DNA from: Celoporthe dispersa
Lineage: Eukaryota; Ascomycota; Sordariomycetes; Diaporthales; Cryphonectriaceae
Reading direction: 5' to 3'
NCBI GenBank assembly: GCA_016584495.1
Contig: WAID01000013.1
Span: 1,612,001-1,676,000, forward strand
Length of the DNA: 64,000 bases
Shown: positions 22,431 to 34,732 of the stretch, in pieces
Layout: every line of letters starts with the position of its first letter
Numbering within the stretch: the first letter of the stretch is position 1
The notes under the pieces: generated by a model
What the model was told of the DNA's origin: nothing
Databases searched by the model: none
What the model saw: the letters and a program-made list of their open reading frames with translations, nothing else
Position numbers and translations under genes: made by a program

Positions 22431-23744
22431 CGAGTTATTCCTCTGCTAGGACATGTAAACATAACCAGTTGAGGTTCCTTCTCTTGGTGGGTTCTTTTTC
22501 TGATTCTTCTTTTCCCGAGTGGCTTCCAAGATATTTCATACCCATGCGACGATGGTTTTCTTCTTTTCTCCTTCTTTTTTAGTCATTCTTTTCTCAGACA
22601 CACCTGCCTCAGTAGAAATGGTGTTTAGACCCTGAAGAGACACCGTTTATCGTTCAAGCCAAACCTCAGGCTCAGGCTACGGTCTCGATCATCCTTAGCT
22701 TTCAGCCTCTTCTTCTTTTTTCTCCCTTTTTTCTCTCTTTCTCTTTCTTATTCCGCCCCACTCCTTCTCCGTCGCCCTCCATCCCTCCCTTTCTAACCAG
22801 AGCAGAAGCCTCTCAAAAGGCATTATAATTACCTAGGATCGACAGTATATGGCCATCTCATTATGCCGAGCTATAATGATGGACGGCGTGGAAGTCCCCG
22901 GTTGCCAGCCTAGTGCTGACTGGGATGGCTGCCTCATTTTATGTCTGCATTTCGTAACATCGTTGCTAGATATTTGTTGGGGCCAATTACTCCGGAGACC
23001 CTAGCTCAGATATAGCATCACAGTCGACAACGCGTGGCTACCTGACTCGGAAACGGTTTCCAGCTAGTCGGTAAAAGAAAAGGAGAAAACCTCCCAAACT
23101 TTGGTACGGAGATAATAGTAAAGAGTCGAGTAACCTGGTTTTGGGAAATTCGGAATACGGTCTGCGAGCAGACGGCCTGGCGGCTAAATTCCACGTTACG
23201 CCCACGGCTGAATGCACAGCATGTGTGCCTGTCTGCGGGGCTTCTCGCCTTGACCTACTGCGCTCTCCTTCCAAAGAAAGCAACGGCCATGTTACACCCT
23301 GCGGCTCGGGCAGCTGTGACTACCGGGGACTTACTTAGCGCAGCCTTGGTCCGCGGATATAGTTGACGACGCCCTGGCCTGCCGGTCCTTCGTCAGCTTG
23401 ACTGAGTGACTACTAAGTACTTGTCACATGAGATGCGAGGGTGTCTAGGTGCCCGCGGCCGCAAGCATGCTTGGACCTCCCCGGCCGAAAGGATCAAGCA
23501 GGTCCTCGACGGCTTGGGGATGTAGGATCGTGTCAAGCTACATGGGGCTCGCCTCCTTCTCCAAGCTACAACTTGCACGAGCGGAAGGGTGCTACCGACC
23601 GACTGCTGGGCGATGAAGCAACAACCAGGGCCCAGGTGAGATGAAGAGCTCGGAGAAAAGGCGACCTTTGACAGCCTTGTCAAGGTACTAGTGCATACCT
23701 AGGTGGGCGCATTTTATAGACGACCATGTAAAGACACCAGTTAT

Positions 23745-23752
23745 TATATAAG
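23745..23752 (+). promoter_or_regulatory. TATA box of the acetylxylan esterase gene
   Basis: TATATAAG lies about 107 bases before the ATG at 23859, a usual distance in fungal carbohydrate-enzyme genes. Confidence 0.5.
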
Positions 23753-23858
23753 AAACCTCATCGCCAAGCCTCCTGACTGTTAACTACCGTGCTCACCATT
23801 TTTCTCGGCACTACCAATCTTTCCAAAACCCCAAAGATCCTTCATACATTTGCACAAC

Positions 23859-24923
23859 ATGACACCAGGACAGACTGTTCTCCTGCTTCTCTCCACCTAC
23901 GGCCTGCTCGGCAGCGCCTCTCCGATCGATCACGAGAAGCGTGTGACCTGTGCAAGCATCCACATCTTTGGCGCCCGCGAGACGACCGCCAGTGCTGGGT
24001 ACGGCTCCGCAATCACCGTCGTGGACGAGATCCTCAATGCCTACCCCGGGTCCACCGCTGAAGCTATCGACTACCCTGCCTGCGGTGGACAGGCATCCTG
24101 CGGCGATGTCAGCTATTCAGAGTCGGTGATTGAGGGCACCGCCGCAGCTGCGGCTGCTGTCAATGCCTACAATGAGGCATGCCCTAGTGCAGAGCTCGTC
24201 CTCGTGGGGTACTCACAGGTGCGCAGTATTGCGAAAATGACAGTCATTATATTTGTATCATGTGAATGTTGTGTTGACCAAGTCGTTTGGGGGGAGGTTT
24301 CAAGGGTGCCGAGATCTTCGACAATGCCTTCTGTGGTGGCGGCGATCCAAACCAAGGCCTGACGTCCACGGCTGTACCCATCTCTACCGCTGCCCTTGCC
24401 CAGATCAAGGCTGTCATCCTCCAGGGCGATCCTGAATACGTCTACGGGCTCTCCTATGATGTGGGAAGCTGTACAGCTGGCGGCGTGCGTCTCCTCTTTT
24501 CTTGCTATTCTCTCTCTCTCTCTCTCTCTCTCTTTTCCCCTGATACCAACATCTCATAAATATACTGAACTTGTTCTTTAGTTTGATGCTCGCTCCTCGA
24601 GTTTCGTTTGCGCAGGGGCCTCCAAGATCCAGAGCTACTGCGATGCGACCGACCCGTACTGCTGCAATGGAGACGATCTTGCCACCCACGAGGGCTATGG
24701 CAGCGAGTACGGCGCAGCGGCGCTCGCCTTCGTGGAGAGCAAGCTCGGGTCCTCCAGCACGGCTACCACGACCAGCACTGCCCCCGCCTCTACCTCAACG
24801 ACGCCGACCACTGGCTGCTCTGAGCTGTACGGCCAGTGCGGTGGGATAGACTGGACGGGCGCGACCTGCTGCTCTTCTGGGACCTGCGAAGTCTCGAACT
24901 CTTATTATTCCCAATGCTTGTAG
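23859..24923 (+). CDS. Acetylxylan esterase, CE5 family with C-terminal CBM1
   Basis: Exons 23859-24218, 24305-24484 and 24582-24923 give 293 residues. A signal peptide (about residues 1-20, ending near GSASP) and the pro-segment IDHEKR (dibasic KR) precede the mature start VTCASIHIFGARETTA. The catalytic triad is visible: Ser in LVGYSQ, Asp in ATDPYCC and His in THEGYG. The whole catalytic part resembles the Trichoderma reesei AXE1 type of CE5 enzyme rather than true cutinase. A Ser/Thr-rich linker leads to a CBM1 cellulose-binding module (CSELYGQCGGIDWTGATCC, ending YYSQCL). It would remove acetyl groups from xylan outside the cell while anchored to cellulose, fitting with the GH43 enzyme and the laccase in this window. 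The ATG at 23859 is preferred over an in-frame upstream TTG. Confidence 0.93.
24510..24533. repeat. CT dinucleotide repeat in second esterase intron
   Basis: About twelve CT units lie within the intron 24485-24581, where they can act as the pyrimidine tract. Confidence 0.85.
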
Positions 24924-25073
24924 TTTAGGAATTGCCGAGGATTGATTTCGTCAAATGGCTGTGGATTGCAGATTGTATTCTTGTATAGTATTGTACATAG
25001 GCACCCAGGCAGACTGCACAAATATTTCTAGGTTTTCTTCCGCTCTGTTACGTTCTGCCTTGCCAGGTTGCCA

Positions 25074-26056
25074 TCAGTTACCCATAGTATAGGCTACATA
25101 TTCTCTTACCAGGCTCTCCGCGCTCTCGTCACGTCTCAGGCCCAGGTTCACAGCCGTCGTGTCGTCGATCCTAAGCGGCCAGCTCCTGAGTATCCTCTCC
25201 ATCTCCGGATCCGTCTCTTCCCTCACATGCTTCAGCTTGTCCTCGCCCCCAACCTTGGCCAGCGCGTCCAGCAGTTCCTGCACCGTGACCGAGATGCCCG
25301 GGAAGTTCATCGACCGCACATGCTGGGGCAGCGCCTCGCTCGGCAGCTTCAGGACCGCCAGCAGGTTCGCGATCAGCGTGCCCGGCCCGGACAGGACCGC
25401 GCGGTAGCTCCTGTCCCGGATGGGCACGACGCACTCCTGGCCGTTCATGGGCTCGCGGATGATGCCCGACAGGAACGAGCTAGCGGCCTGCGTTGGTTTT
25501 CCTGCCCGGACCGACACCGTAGGGAAGCGCAGCGAGAAGGCGTCGATCTGCCCGCGGCGGTGCATGTCGTTGATGAGGAGCTCGGTCATGAGCTTGTGCG
25601 TCCCGTACACGCCCGCCGGCGTGGGCGTTACCGCGTCCGTGATGACTTCCGGGAAGGGGGCGCCGTACACGGCCTGGCTCGAGGCGTAGAGCACGCGTAC
25701 GCCCTTGTTGGTCTCGGCCAGCCTGAGGAGGAGAGCGCGCGTCGCGTCCAGGTTCACTCGCATGCTGAGGGCCGGGTCGGCCTCGGAGCCAGAGGACATG
25801 ATGCCGTGGAACACAAAGACGGCTGCCAGCGGTTGGGACTGTGCGATGAGGTCAGATAGGGAGGCTGGGTCGCTGAGGTCGGCCTGGATGGTGGCAACGC
25901 TGCTCGCGCTCGGCACGCCTGCGGGAACTGAGGGGGTTGCGATATCGGTGATGACGAGGCGGTACTCTGGGTGTTTCTGTAAAGGGCGGCCGCCAGGCGT
26001 TGGCCGAGGAAGCCAGCGGCGCCCGTGATGAGGATGGTTTGTTTTTGAGAGGCCAT
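25074..26056 (-). CDS. NAD-dependent epimerase/dehydratase (D-erythronate dehydrogenase-like SDR)
   Basis: A single exon on the minus strand, 327 residues when one missing base near 25981-25986 is supplied. The extended-SDR motifs are ILITGAAGFLGQRLA (NAD-binding GxxGxxG), VFVFHGIMSSGSEADP, the active site YASSQAVYG with YGTHK (Tyr-xxx-Lys), and SLRFPTVSVRAGKPTQAAS. The last motif and SGIIREPMNGQE are characteristic of bacterial D-erythronate dehydrogenase (DenD) and relatives, which oxidise four-carbon sugar acids. The apparent frameshift falls between LAAAL and KHPEYRLVITDI. With one base added both parts read straight through. It is probably cytosolic. The substrate is inferred only from family resemblance. 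Confidence 0.82.
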
Positions 26057-27086
26057 GGTTAAAGGACGGATTGTTCCTCTCCGACGTTGACTCTGCAGTA
26101 TGTCACAGGGGGAAGTTGAGAGATGGTCTGTAGGGTGAGCAGCCAAGCAGCAACCGAATGGCTCCATTAATTCACTCGCTGGAAAGCATCCCGAAGTTGG
26201 AAAAATACATGCTGTACGTATGAGAGCGCACATGCGGGGTTTGGTGCTGTGCGTTGTGGGCCCGGTTAATTATTTCAGCTCCGGGACAACAGCTTCAGAG
26301 ATCAGTGGACGTCATAGTCTGTCCTTTGAGTGAGGAACTATTGTACAGATCAGAAGCAAGCCTGCCTGCATCTCAGTCAAGACTCAGCCTGGTGCAGGGC
26401 CAGGAGCGTCATTCCACCTTCTAAATAGAGAAGGTGTTATAGATGAAGTTGCTGAGTGTGAAATTAGCGAGACAAAGTCTAATGACTTGGTTAAATAGTA
26501 AGATCTACTGCAGTGTAATATTTCTAATATTGAATAGGAATTACACTTGGACAGGCCTGTCTTTCGATGTAATTGTTGCTGAGGGTAGACAAGACTAGAG
26601 AGAGGTATCGGATAGTAATTAGCAACAAATATACTCGACCCGTCACAAGACCGCCAACCACATTGGTAACTAATTATGCTCTCAAGTCTTTTCTTTTTCT
26701 TCTTCTTCTTCGACCAGCCAAACCTGCTTTTGTCATTTGGAAATCATGTCAGAACTTAGCCAGGTACAATACAAGTATTGAAGGAAACAAATATTAATAC
26801 AGTAATCAAGCGAGACCAAGTCCACTTCAACTTACTAGATCACCTAATGATCATGCAAGTTTCACCGTGTTCCCTTTTTTCCTTTCCTTTTTTTTCCGAG
26901 AATATATTTTGACGGAGGATTGCCTTCATTTTCAATTCTTTGTTACACTCATAGCCAACGCAGCCCTTGACAAGTCTTGCATTATCAATATCCCAAAACG
27001 AAAGAAAAAGAAGAAAAAAAAAGAATGTTCCGGTTCCTAACGCCCCTTCTAATAGCCTAGATTCTCATGCCCGTCATGCCACACCA
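26057..27086. other. AT-rich intergenic region (1.0 kb)
   Basis: No gene seen. Sequence from about 26440 to 27020 is AT-rich with several T and A tracts. GTGTAAT at about 26513 and ATTACAC at about 26541 form a short inverted pair, which by itself is weak evidence for a small mobile element. Confidence 0.4.
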
Positions 27087-29113
27087 CTAGATGCCGTCAT
27101 CGTCATCGTCCTCCGTCTCGCCTGACACCTTGTCCCAGGCATCCCAGGCGTCGCAGGCGTCACGAACCTCGGTCTCACTGTACAAGGCCTTGAGCTCGTC
27201 CCTTCTCTCGATCCACTGCAGGGCAAAGCCTTGGTCTGTGTGCCATGCAATGTGGCCTGGTAGAGTGAAACAGTTAGTTTTCAAACCCACATGGATTACA
27301 AAACAGTAAAGGCGGCGGAGAAGGGGATGAGAGAGAGAAGAAGAAGAAGGAGAAGAGGAAAAAAAAGAAAAATCTTACAGTGGGTGAGCCAGATACCCGG
27401 GTTGTCAGCGGGGAAGGCAATGGCGAGCCAGCCGTCGGCAGGAAGCATAGCAACATCACGGCGAGGAGGGTTGGAGTGGTTCATGGTGGAGTTGTCGGTG
27501 TAGGCGCTGTCGCCGGAGCCGAGGAGATAAAAGTCGTGGCCGTGAAGATGGATAGGGTGGGCCACGGCGTTACCGTTCTCGATGAGCAGGTACGTCCACT
27601 CGTCCGCGGTGGGGATGTCGATGGCCACGGAGCTGTTGGAGAAGGTCGTCACGTTGTCAAAGATCTGCATGATCGTGGGGTCGTCCCAGTAGACCTGGAA
27701 CGAGGTCGACCCGATCGCCCACTTGATCCAGCCGTCCGTCGTGGAGACGGACACGTCGAGATCCTCGGAGACACTGTAGCTCGTCGCGGCGTCCAGGGAG
27801 AGGTAGGGCACGAGGCTTTCCAGCGGCTCGTCCTCGCAGTCGTTGGAGTCGATAGTGTAGCCCGTGGTCGTCGGCGTGCTTGTGCTGCCTGGTTGGTCTG
27901 TCAGTGATGTGTTCTCGCAATAACAATTTTATTTCTTTCAACAGAAAAGGACAGGACGAGGCTTATCGGGACTTACTGCCGTAGTGGATTATGCCCTTGA
28001 TGTTGTCAGGGTTGGCATTGTCACTACAGAATTCATCTGGGTACGCTCGCAGCCAAAAGTCACTCGCGACATCGGCTTGATCGGCAGTGACAATTACATC
28101 GTAGCGTTGACCCATGCCGATGGCCAAGTGTGTGGTCGTGTAAGGGACAATGGGGACCAAGTCCATGGCGATGACCTCGAGGGTGTGGTTGTCGATGGAG
28201 AAATCAAACATGGTGTCGACCGCGGAGTTGACAAGGCGGAGGAGGTAGGAGGAGCCCGCCTCAAAGGTGGTCTCCCAGCGGGATCCGACGGTGGTGTTGT
28301 CAGAGGTGTAGACATTTGTGCCGTTGATGAGGCCGTTGTCCATGGTGGGCGGGCCCACGGTGTCACCGTAGTTGGACAGCTGGTCAATGGTCTGGTGCGA
28401 CCAGTCGAGCAGGAACAGGTTGCCGAGATCGTAGTCGTAGTTGGCGGTGGCCGGGCCGTGGATGACAATGCCGCCAAAGACACCTTCGTAGGCCTGGTAC
28501 GCGAAGTGGGAGTGGTACCAGCTGCTGCCATACTGCGTCGCCCGCCACTTGTACGTGACGGTGTCCCCGGGAGCAGTCGGGCACTGGGTGATAGAGGCGA
28601 CGCCATCAGAAGGGTTGGTGTAATTCTGTCGGATGCCGTGGAAGTGGACCGTCGTCCCGTTCGTGCTGAGGCTGTTGATGATGTGGACAATCACCTCATC
28701 GCCCCAGTCAGCCTCGATGGTAGGGCCAGGGATGGAGCCATTCACGGTCAGAACATCGCGGGCGATGCCGTCTGGAGACGCCGTGATGTTCTGCAGCTCG
28801 AACCAGTATTCGCGGGTCACACCAGTGTCTGGCACGACATCGTAGTACTGGAGAGAAACACAAGAGATCGGTGTCAACAAGCAGGTATTATCGGCTACTA
28901 TGGCTTTGGTGATATGAAAATTGTTCTTACGTTTGTCTCGATGCTATAGTCACACCAGACAGAGCGGTCGTCCGCGGTATTTCCCGCACAGGGAGATCCG
29001 CTGGAAGCTCTTGGCGAGGGAGCCAGGTTCTGATGAGGAAATGAGATGGGCTGCGGGCTCGCAATGACCAAGGAGGTGCAGACCGCCACGGCTGCCAAGA
29101 ATTTCGAAGCCAT
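27087..29113 (-). CDS. Laccase-type multicopper oxidase (asco-type)
   Basis: Exons complement(28931-29113), (27977-28847), (27379-27888) and (27087-27256), 577 residues. A signal peptide (about 1-19) makes it extracellular. All four copper signatures are present: HFHGIRQ (L1), WYHSHFAYQ (L2), HPIHLHGHDFYLLG (L3) and HCHIAWHTDQG (L4). L4 is rebuilt across the last intron (CAC T|GC CAC). The cupredoxin domains lie at about 90-210, 215-370 and 430-540. It should oxidise phenols with reduction of oxygen to water, in lignin or melanin chemistry. The C-terminus is an Asp run ending DGI instead of the DSGL/V plug typical of asco-laccases, so the processing of the tail may differ. A TATAAAG on the minus strand lies near 29301. 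Confidence 0.95.
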
Positions 29114-29299
29114 GCTCGCGGTTTATGCGCGAGGCTAACGAAGAAGGAGTGACAAGATGGTGCAAAGCAGAGAAACACAGCAAATAATGAGCGAATGCCT
29201 AGGTACAAAAGAACGACTATCAAAGACTCAAGGTGAGAAGGAGGGCTGCGATGGCGATGGTGATGTCGAATGATAAAATTGTGTTGGATTAGAACTCTA

Positions 29300-29307
29300 C
29301 TTTATAA
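29300..29307 (-). promoter_or_regulatory. TATA box of the laccase gene
   Basis: TATAAAG reads on the minus strand about 190 bases before the laccase ATG. It is a plausible core promoter element, though the distance is on the long side. Confidence 0.35.
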
Positions 29308-31478
29308 AAACATGACCATTATTTCCATCAACGGTCTAGGACGAGGATCAACAAAGGCAGTCAGCATAGGCTCGTGTCCAACTGCCGTCGTCGTCAACAT
29401 TGTCGTCAACATTGCTTCTACCCCATTGGATCCATCTGAGAGCACAGTGCATAGCCACACACACTGCAGACTCGGCAACCATACCGTCTCGGTTTGACAG
29501 AAGCCTCTGTGAGCTTACGCAATGAGGAGAATAGGCGGCCGTGCGTTCTATTTCCAGCCGCATCGAGCGAATCCACAAGCAAAATCCGGTACCTGAACTC
29601 GCAAAAGAGGATCCCTGGGGGGGTGGAAGTGTACAGAAAGGGGCCCCCTGAAGGATCGATAGTTTCAGGACTCGATCAATAGAAGGCTTCCTTGGAAGAG
29701 GGTAGAGAACATGTCTGTGCTGTGGACACGCATCATCACTGAACTTGGAATAGGACTTGTGTCGTTGGGCGGTTATCCAGATTGAGGCTTGGAAAAACTA
29801 GTAAACTGCTCAGACTAGTGGAAGGTCGGCATCCAAACTCGCCTCGAAATAGGATAGCTGCATACGAATCAAGTCTCCTGGCAGCGTACTTGAGCTACTG
29901 CATGTGCACAGAGAGAGGATCTCGAGGCCCCCGCTTTACACAGTTCAGGGGGAAGCCGTGCCGTAGGCTTCCGATCCGGGCTAGTTCTCTCTTTTGGGAA
30001 CTTGTCGTGCTTGCTAGCAGACTTTACACAGTCCTCCAACCCTGGCATGTCTATTCTGAACCTTGAAAGCTACATTCTCTGAACCATGGCAGTATTCACC
30101 CCATCCCTACACTATGCTTACCCTCTGTATAGTATGCTGTTATTATGTATAATCTTACTCCTCAGCACACACTTTGTTCCCCTCATGAATACGGAGAAAA
30201 CAAGCAACAAGAGTGGAAACGGTCCAAATTTTATTTGTGGAACCGTGAGGATCGATGGGGCCATGGGAAGGTTTGCCGACAGCTCAACCAAGGCGGCAGC
30301 CCCTCGAATCAAATCTCCGCAGAGGCGTGTCCACAAAAGCACTCTGCATTTTTCCAGAGGATCACGATCCGTTCCTGGTCTTGTTCGCTTGTTTATGCTC
30401 TTACGTAGTGCTTCTGTTAGAACCTAAGCCATGACCCCACGGGTGATCAACTCTTCACTGAGCCGGATCTTGAACACAACCTACTTAATTATATTAGCAA
30501 TAAACGAGCTCTATACTTGAGATCCTGGTATAACCATTGCGGCAGGCATGCCGTTTTGTTTGAGGACGCAGGCTGCCAACAAATCAGGGACGGAGAAATC
30601 AAAGCCGAGATTAGAGTCTGGTGTATACAAGACCCCCGTCTCTCCGGAGCTGGACCTCGTGAGGCTTGCGTGAGGCTAAGTGGCCGTTGAGATCCGGAGA
30701 ATTCAAGACGCCTTGGCACGAACGGCCCGGACCTGTCAAGAGGTGGGGCCGCTGGCTCGCTACTTGGAACGGCCATGGGTCGGATGTCGGCTCACGACGC
30801 GTAGCACTTGGGCATCACAATTTCCAATGTTTCGTGTTTCATCGACTTACGCGTCGGCCGGGCGGTAAGCGGATCCGAACACACAGCCTTCTACCTCTAT
30901 TGTGAACCGGACTTCGCTTAGGCTCTTGGTCAGCCAGTGACTGCCCTGCCCAGTTGCCGAGTCTGCCGTCCCCATACCGACTATTTGCTGAGGTGCTCAC
31001 CGTGCGCACAGAAGCATGACGGTGGTGGGTCGACACGAGGCTCAGTGTACGAATCCGCGGCCCCCCCCACCCTCTCTCCCCTTGATCCATGAATAAGCAT
31101 CATAGGGACTATTGATAGTTTTCTCGCATCGCGTTGACCGGGCGGTGGGCCTATAGCTCAATCCTCCTTACAGTAAGCATGTAAATCCGAACGCCGAGAT
31201 GCTGGACAGCTTCCCTGAGTAGTACGCAAGCATCTCCAATGGATCAGGTTTCCTAGAGCGTGCATCGCCATCTTACGCAGCCTGTTCGTTGAGCTGGGGC
31301 GGCAGATGCGTAGAACTGGAAGAGTAGTGTGCACATATGATCAGCGTCCCGCCCGTCTCCTCTATTACCAAACTTCAGTTTCAACTGTCAACCCCGACCC
31401 AGCGCAAAACACTTTCACTAGCTCTCCTGTACTTTCATTGTCTCCATTCCGTTCTTTACAGACATTCATTCAGCAATT
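29308..31478. other. Gene-poor interval upstream of the secreted protein
   Basis: About 2.2 kb in which I recognise no gene. Open frames on both strands are short and without motifs. It contains the laccase upstream region and, at the right end, the promoter of the small secreted protein. Confidence 0.45.
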
Positions 31479-32117
31479 ATGTTCTCCTTCAAAAATCTGG
31501 CCACACTGGGCCTCAGCGTCGCCCTCACCACTGCGAGCCCGGCTATCAACACCGAGCGTGCCTCGTCCGATGCGGCTGCCACCTACTACGCGTACGGCTC
31601 TGGTGGTATCAATGGCCTGCCTTTGTGGTATGGCGATGGCGTGGCATACGTCGGCAGGACTCATCCATCCAACATCAGCAACTCTGCCAATGTGACCCGT
31701 GAGTCTACCCCGTGCCTCTCGCTCGCCATTTGCAGCGACAAGCCCAGGCAATCACTGACGTTCCGGGACTCTCTAGTCTCCATATCTGACAAGAAGATCA
31801 CGACGACGGTCAACAAGACCTCCAGCGCTGACCCCAATGTCGGCACGTCAATGCTCTACATCGACACCGCCAGCGGCTCCTTCTCCGCGGCTGGCTTTAC
31901 CAACGACAGTGACACTGAGGAGTACACTACGACCGGTTTTGCTCTCTTCGGCACCATGCTCGTCTGGGAGAACGCTGAGGGCGATCTGGACTCCAGCTGG
32001 TATGCCGAGCCGGTCAATGAAGACCAGACTGTTTACAAGCTTCTGTGGAACGCCGACCTCGTCAGCTCTGATACTGCTGTTGCTGTCGTTCTGAAGAAGA
32101 CGCCACCGGCTTCCTAG
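31479..32117 (+). CDS. Small secreted protein of unknown function
   Basis: Two exons (31479-31698 and 31777-32117) encode 186 residues. The signal peptide spans about residues 1-19 (LGLSVALTTASPA). The mature part has several N-glycosylation sequons (NIS, NVT, NKT, NDS) and reads as a beta-rich domain (AAATYYAYGSGGINGLPLWY, KITTTVNKTSS, YTTTGFALFGTMLVWE). It has no Cys-rich effector pattern and I recognise no family. The 78-base intron has good GTGAGT and CTCTAG ends but is in frame and stop-free, so an unspliced form would simply be 26 residues longer. Splicing is favoured because the intron-encoded piece looks unlike the rest. Confidence 0.72.
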   Translation: MFSFKNLATLGLSVALTTASPAINTERASSDAAATYYAYGSGGINGLPLWYGDGVAYVGRTHPSNISNSANVTRESTPCLSLAICSDKPRQSLTFRDSLVSISDKKITTTVNKTSSADPNVGTSMLYIDTASGSFSAAGFTNDSDTEEYTTTGFALFGTMLVWENAEGDLDSSWYAEPVNEDQTVYKLLWNADLVSSDTAVAVVLKKTPPAS

Positions 32118-34732
32118 AGGGTTTCATCGGAATTTGAGGTGTTAAGGCTGGAAAGGATGATGGGTTGGTTGGTCTGTAGGTGTTGTTATTTTCTGTCGTC
32201 AGCACAGTCATTTAGAGATGTGATTTCTTTTTTTCATTAGGCTTTGTGTGATCCGTTTATTGTTTCTGCTAGATTGAACAATTGAATGTGATCAGTTATA
32301 GCCTGTCCCCCAAGGGCGGAACTGGTCTCTTTTCTCTCTTGCTTCTTTCTATCTCCTCTTCTTTCGGGTCAGGGAAGAGGGCGGGGGAGACAGGAAGAAA
32401 AAGAATACAGAGTTTGGTGCTTATATGCTTTTCCGTATTGATTTACCTAGACAACATGATAAGTGATGATCCGCACGTTGTGTGGCCTACTCTAGACGAT
32501 GCTGCCATCGTTCAAAAGTACAGGGCGCTGTAAAATTCTTGCTTACCAAGTATTGCAGCCTCAACAAGCTTCCAGGCCAAACATACTGTGGGATTATCTC
32601 GACCATTTTCGGAACTCCTGCTGTCTCTCCACCATGAACCGGGCCTGCTGCAGCATGAATTTAAATTAACCACATGTTTCAACATGTTTGTACCAAAGTA
32701 CTCGGCTCCCGGGATCCGAAAATTCTACTCACCGTATGACACCATGCACTGCATGGCATTAAAGCACGTGGAATAGTCCACGTGAACTCAAACTCATAGT
32801 GCTACGGCGGCTATGTGGAAGGAGAGAGTTTGAAGTCTCAGTAGGGAAAGCTTCATGCCAATGCTGTCAATTCTGTAGATATTAAGCTGAAGGTTAATGA
32901 GACAGTGTAGCTGCAATTACATAAGTGCGAGGTATTCCCAGGTACTCTTTAGGAAGTCTGTACCAGAAATCTTACTTAGACTGTGGGGAAATCAGGGCAG
33001 ATTGTTTGCATAGTACCATCTTTCCTCGAAAGGGAAGTATGAGGCTGTGTTACTGGCGCAAATTACTTGCGCTACAATGAATTCTTGCTAATGACTGGTT
33101 AAGTATTTTTTGCAGTATCTGCATACATACCTAGGTACCTATTCGGGGTAATCGAATACTTCTATCGCTGCTACAACATCAAAGCCTGAACTGACACAAG
33201 GTTTAAAAGGGACATTTCCAGGAACGGCAGTCCAGAGCGTCAACATCACGCTGGTAATTAGCTCTTGTCAATGCAGTAGCGGTGGATACCGTTGGGATTC
33301 TGCCTCTGGTATCTTAACACAAGTGAAGTCAAGGCACTGAGATTGGCATGATTAATGTATTCACGATGCCTTGAGTTTCAAATATCTTCTAGCCTTTTTG
33401 GGAATTTAATTAAATTGCTTAACGGCTTGTCACTCAAATGCTGATATCATCTCGACGCCCTTCCAGCTTCTCATCATTTGAGTTGCACCCGGCGTCACCG
33501 GCAACCTGTCCTGGCTTTTAAGGGTTACAAAATTGTCATACTGTACTGGCGTATTCCTGTAAGACATGTATTGAAATTGTTGCATAAATGCATGAACTAG
33601 TTGTCGACTCGAGCAATGCAGTTGCGCGCATTGTGCGTCAGCCTTGCGAACAGCCCTGTCCAAGTGAAGGCAGCTGAATAGTGATGTCTTCTTCTCGGAT
33701 CTTCCGAGACTTCTACCTCGGCATTCTTCCTGCAGCCTCATCACCCTCACACACGACGTACAAGGGCGCACTCGTTGATTGGCAAAGCTCTCTGTCACCC
33801 CTTCGCTGCAAGGCCTGGTGGTCGTCTTATGGTCTCCACACTGGGCTCTGGCTAAGGATTCATCCGGGGAGGTCGTGACGAAGTCCTGCACCCTGAAAAG
33901 CCTTGGCACAACCAATGCTGCTCCAAACAGACTGTGCGTAGGCTTGATGGTGGATAAAGAAATCTCGGATCAGCAAGCGAAGACAGGGCGCTCGCCTATC
34001 TTGTTTGCTCGGGACTCCGCATGGCCTTCGTCATTTCCACTCAGGCTAACATTGGTAAGCAGTAACGCTGTGCAGACAAGGGTATCGGCCAGTTGACTTC
34101 AAAAGCACACACGCACACAGACCGGATAAATACATGACATGTTGCCCTCGACACCATCAACAAGCCTGTGCCATTGGGTCCATGCAGCATGACGGTGCAT
34201 TCTGTGATGGCTCCAGCAGAAATGTGGGCATGTCTGCCCGCCATTGCGGAGGCAGAACCGAGAAAGTGAGCATCGTGTTCACAAGTCACGATGAAAGGCA
34301 GCGTGTGACCAATGTACCGCCGACCATTCGCCGGTCCCGGCTGAATGCTCCTCCGGGGAGAACAATACCCCGGAGAGAACTTCCGCCCCGTGGGAGATCG
34401 GCACCACAACTCCTTCGCCAGTTCTTGTTTTTGCAGAGTTGGAGCCTCATCTGTGATCCCCGGATTGGGCCCCGGATCCAGAATATGGGGGTTTGCGGCG
34501 AGGGCGACGTGGATCGTGGGGAGAACCCAACGAGCAGGAATTGGCGCAAGTTAGGACCCACCAGGGAGCAGGATATCACTCTGGGGAATCCGTCCCTGGG
34601 TCACAGTCCTTCTCCTCTGTGACTGTTATTGTCGGCAGCTTTTTTGCCATTTTCGAGATATCAGCATCTCAACCGGGACAAAAAGACGAAAGAAGAGCAG
34701 CATTCCCCTCTGGCTGTCCCAACACAACAGCA
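32118..34732. other. Gene-poor, partly AT-rich interval (2.6 kb)
   Basis: I see no supported gene. The part 32600-33430 is AT-rich and poor in open frames. From about 34490 an open frame runs in phase into the next gene, but it lacks family sequence before the ATG at 34733. Confidence 0.45.

Larger units (their letters stand above)
21239..23858. other. Long gene-poor interval (2.6 kb) containing a tRNA
   Basis: Apart from the tRNA-His and its decayed partial copy, no gene is seen. Long pyrimidine tracts occur at about 22480-22800. The last ~100 bases hold the promoter of the esterase gene, with a TATATAAG at 23745-23752. Confidence 0.45.
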
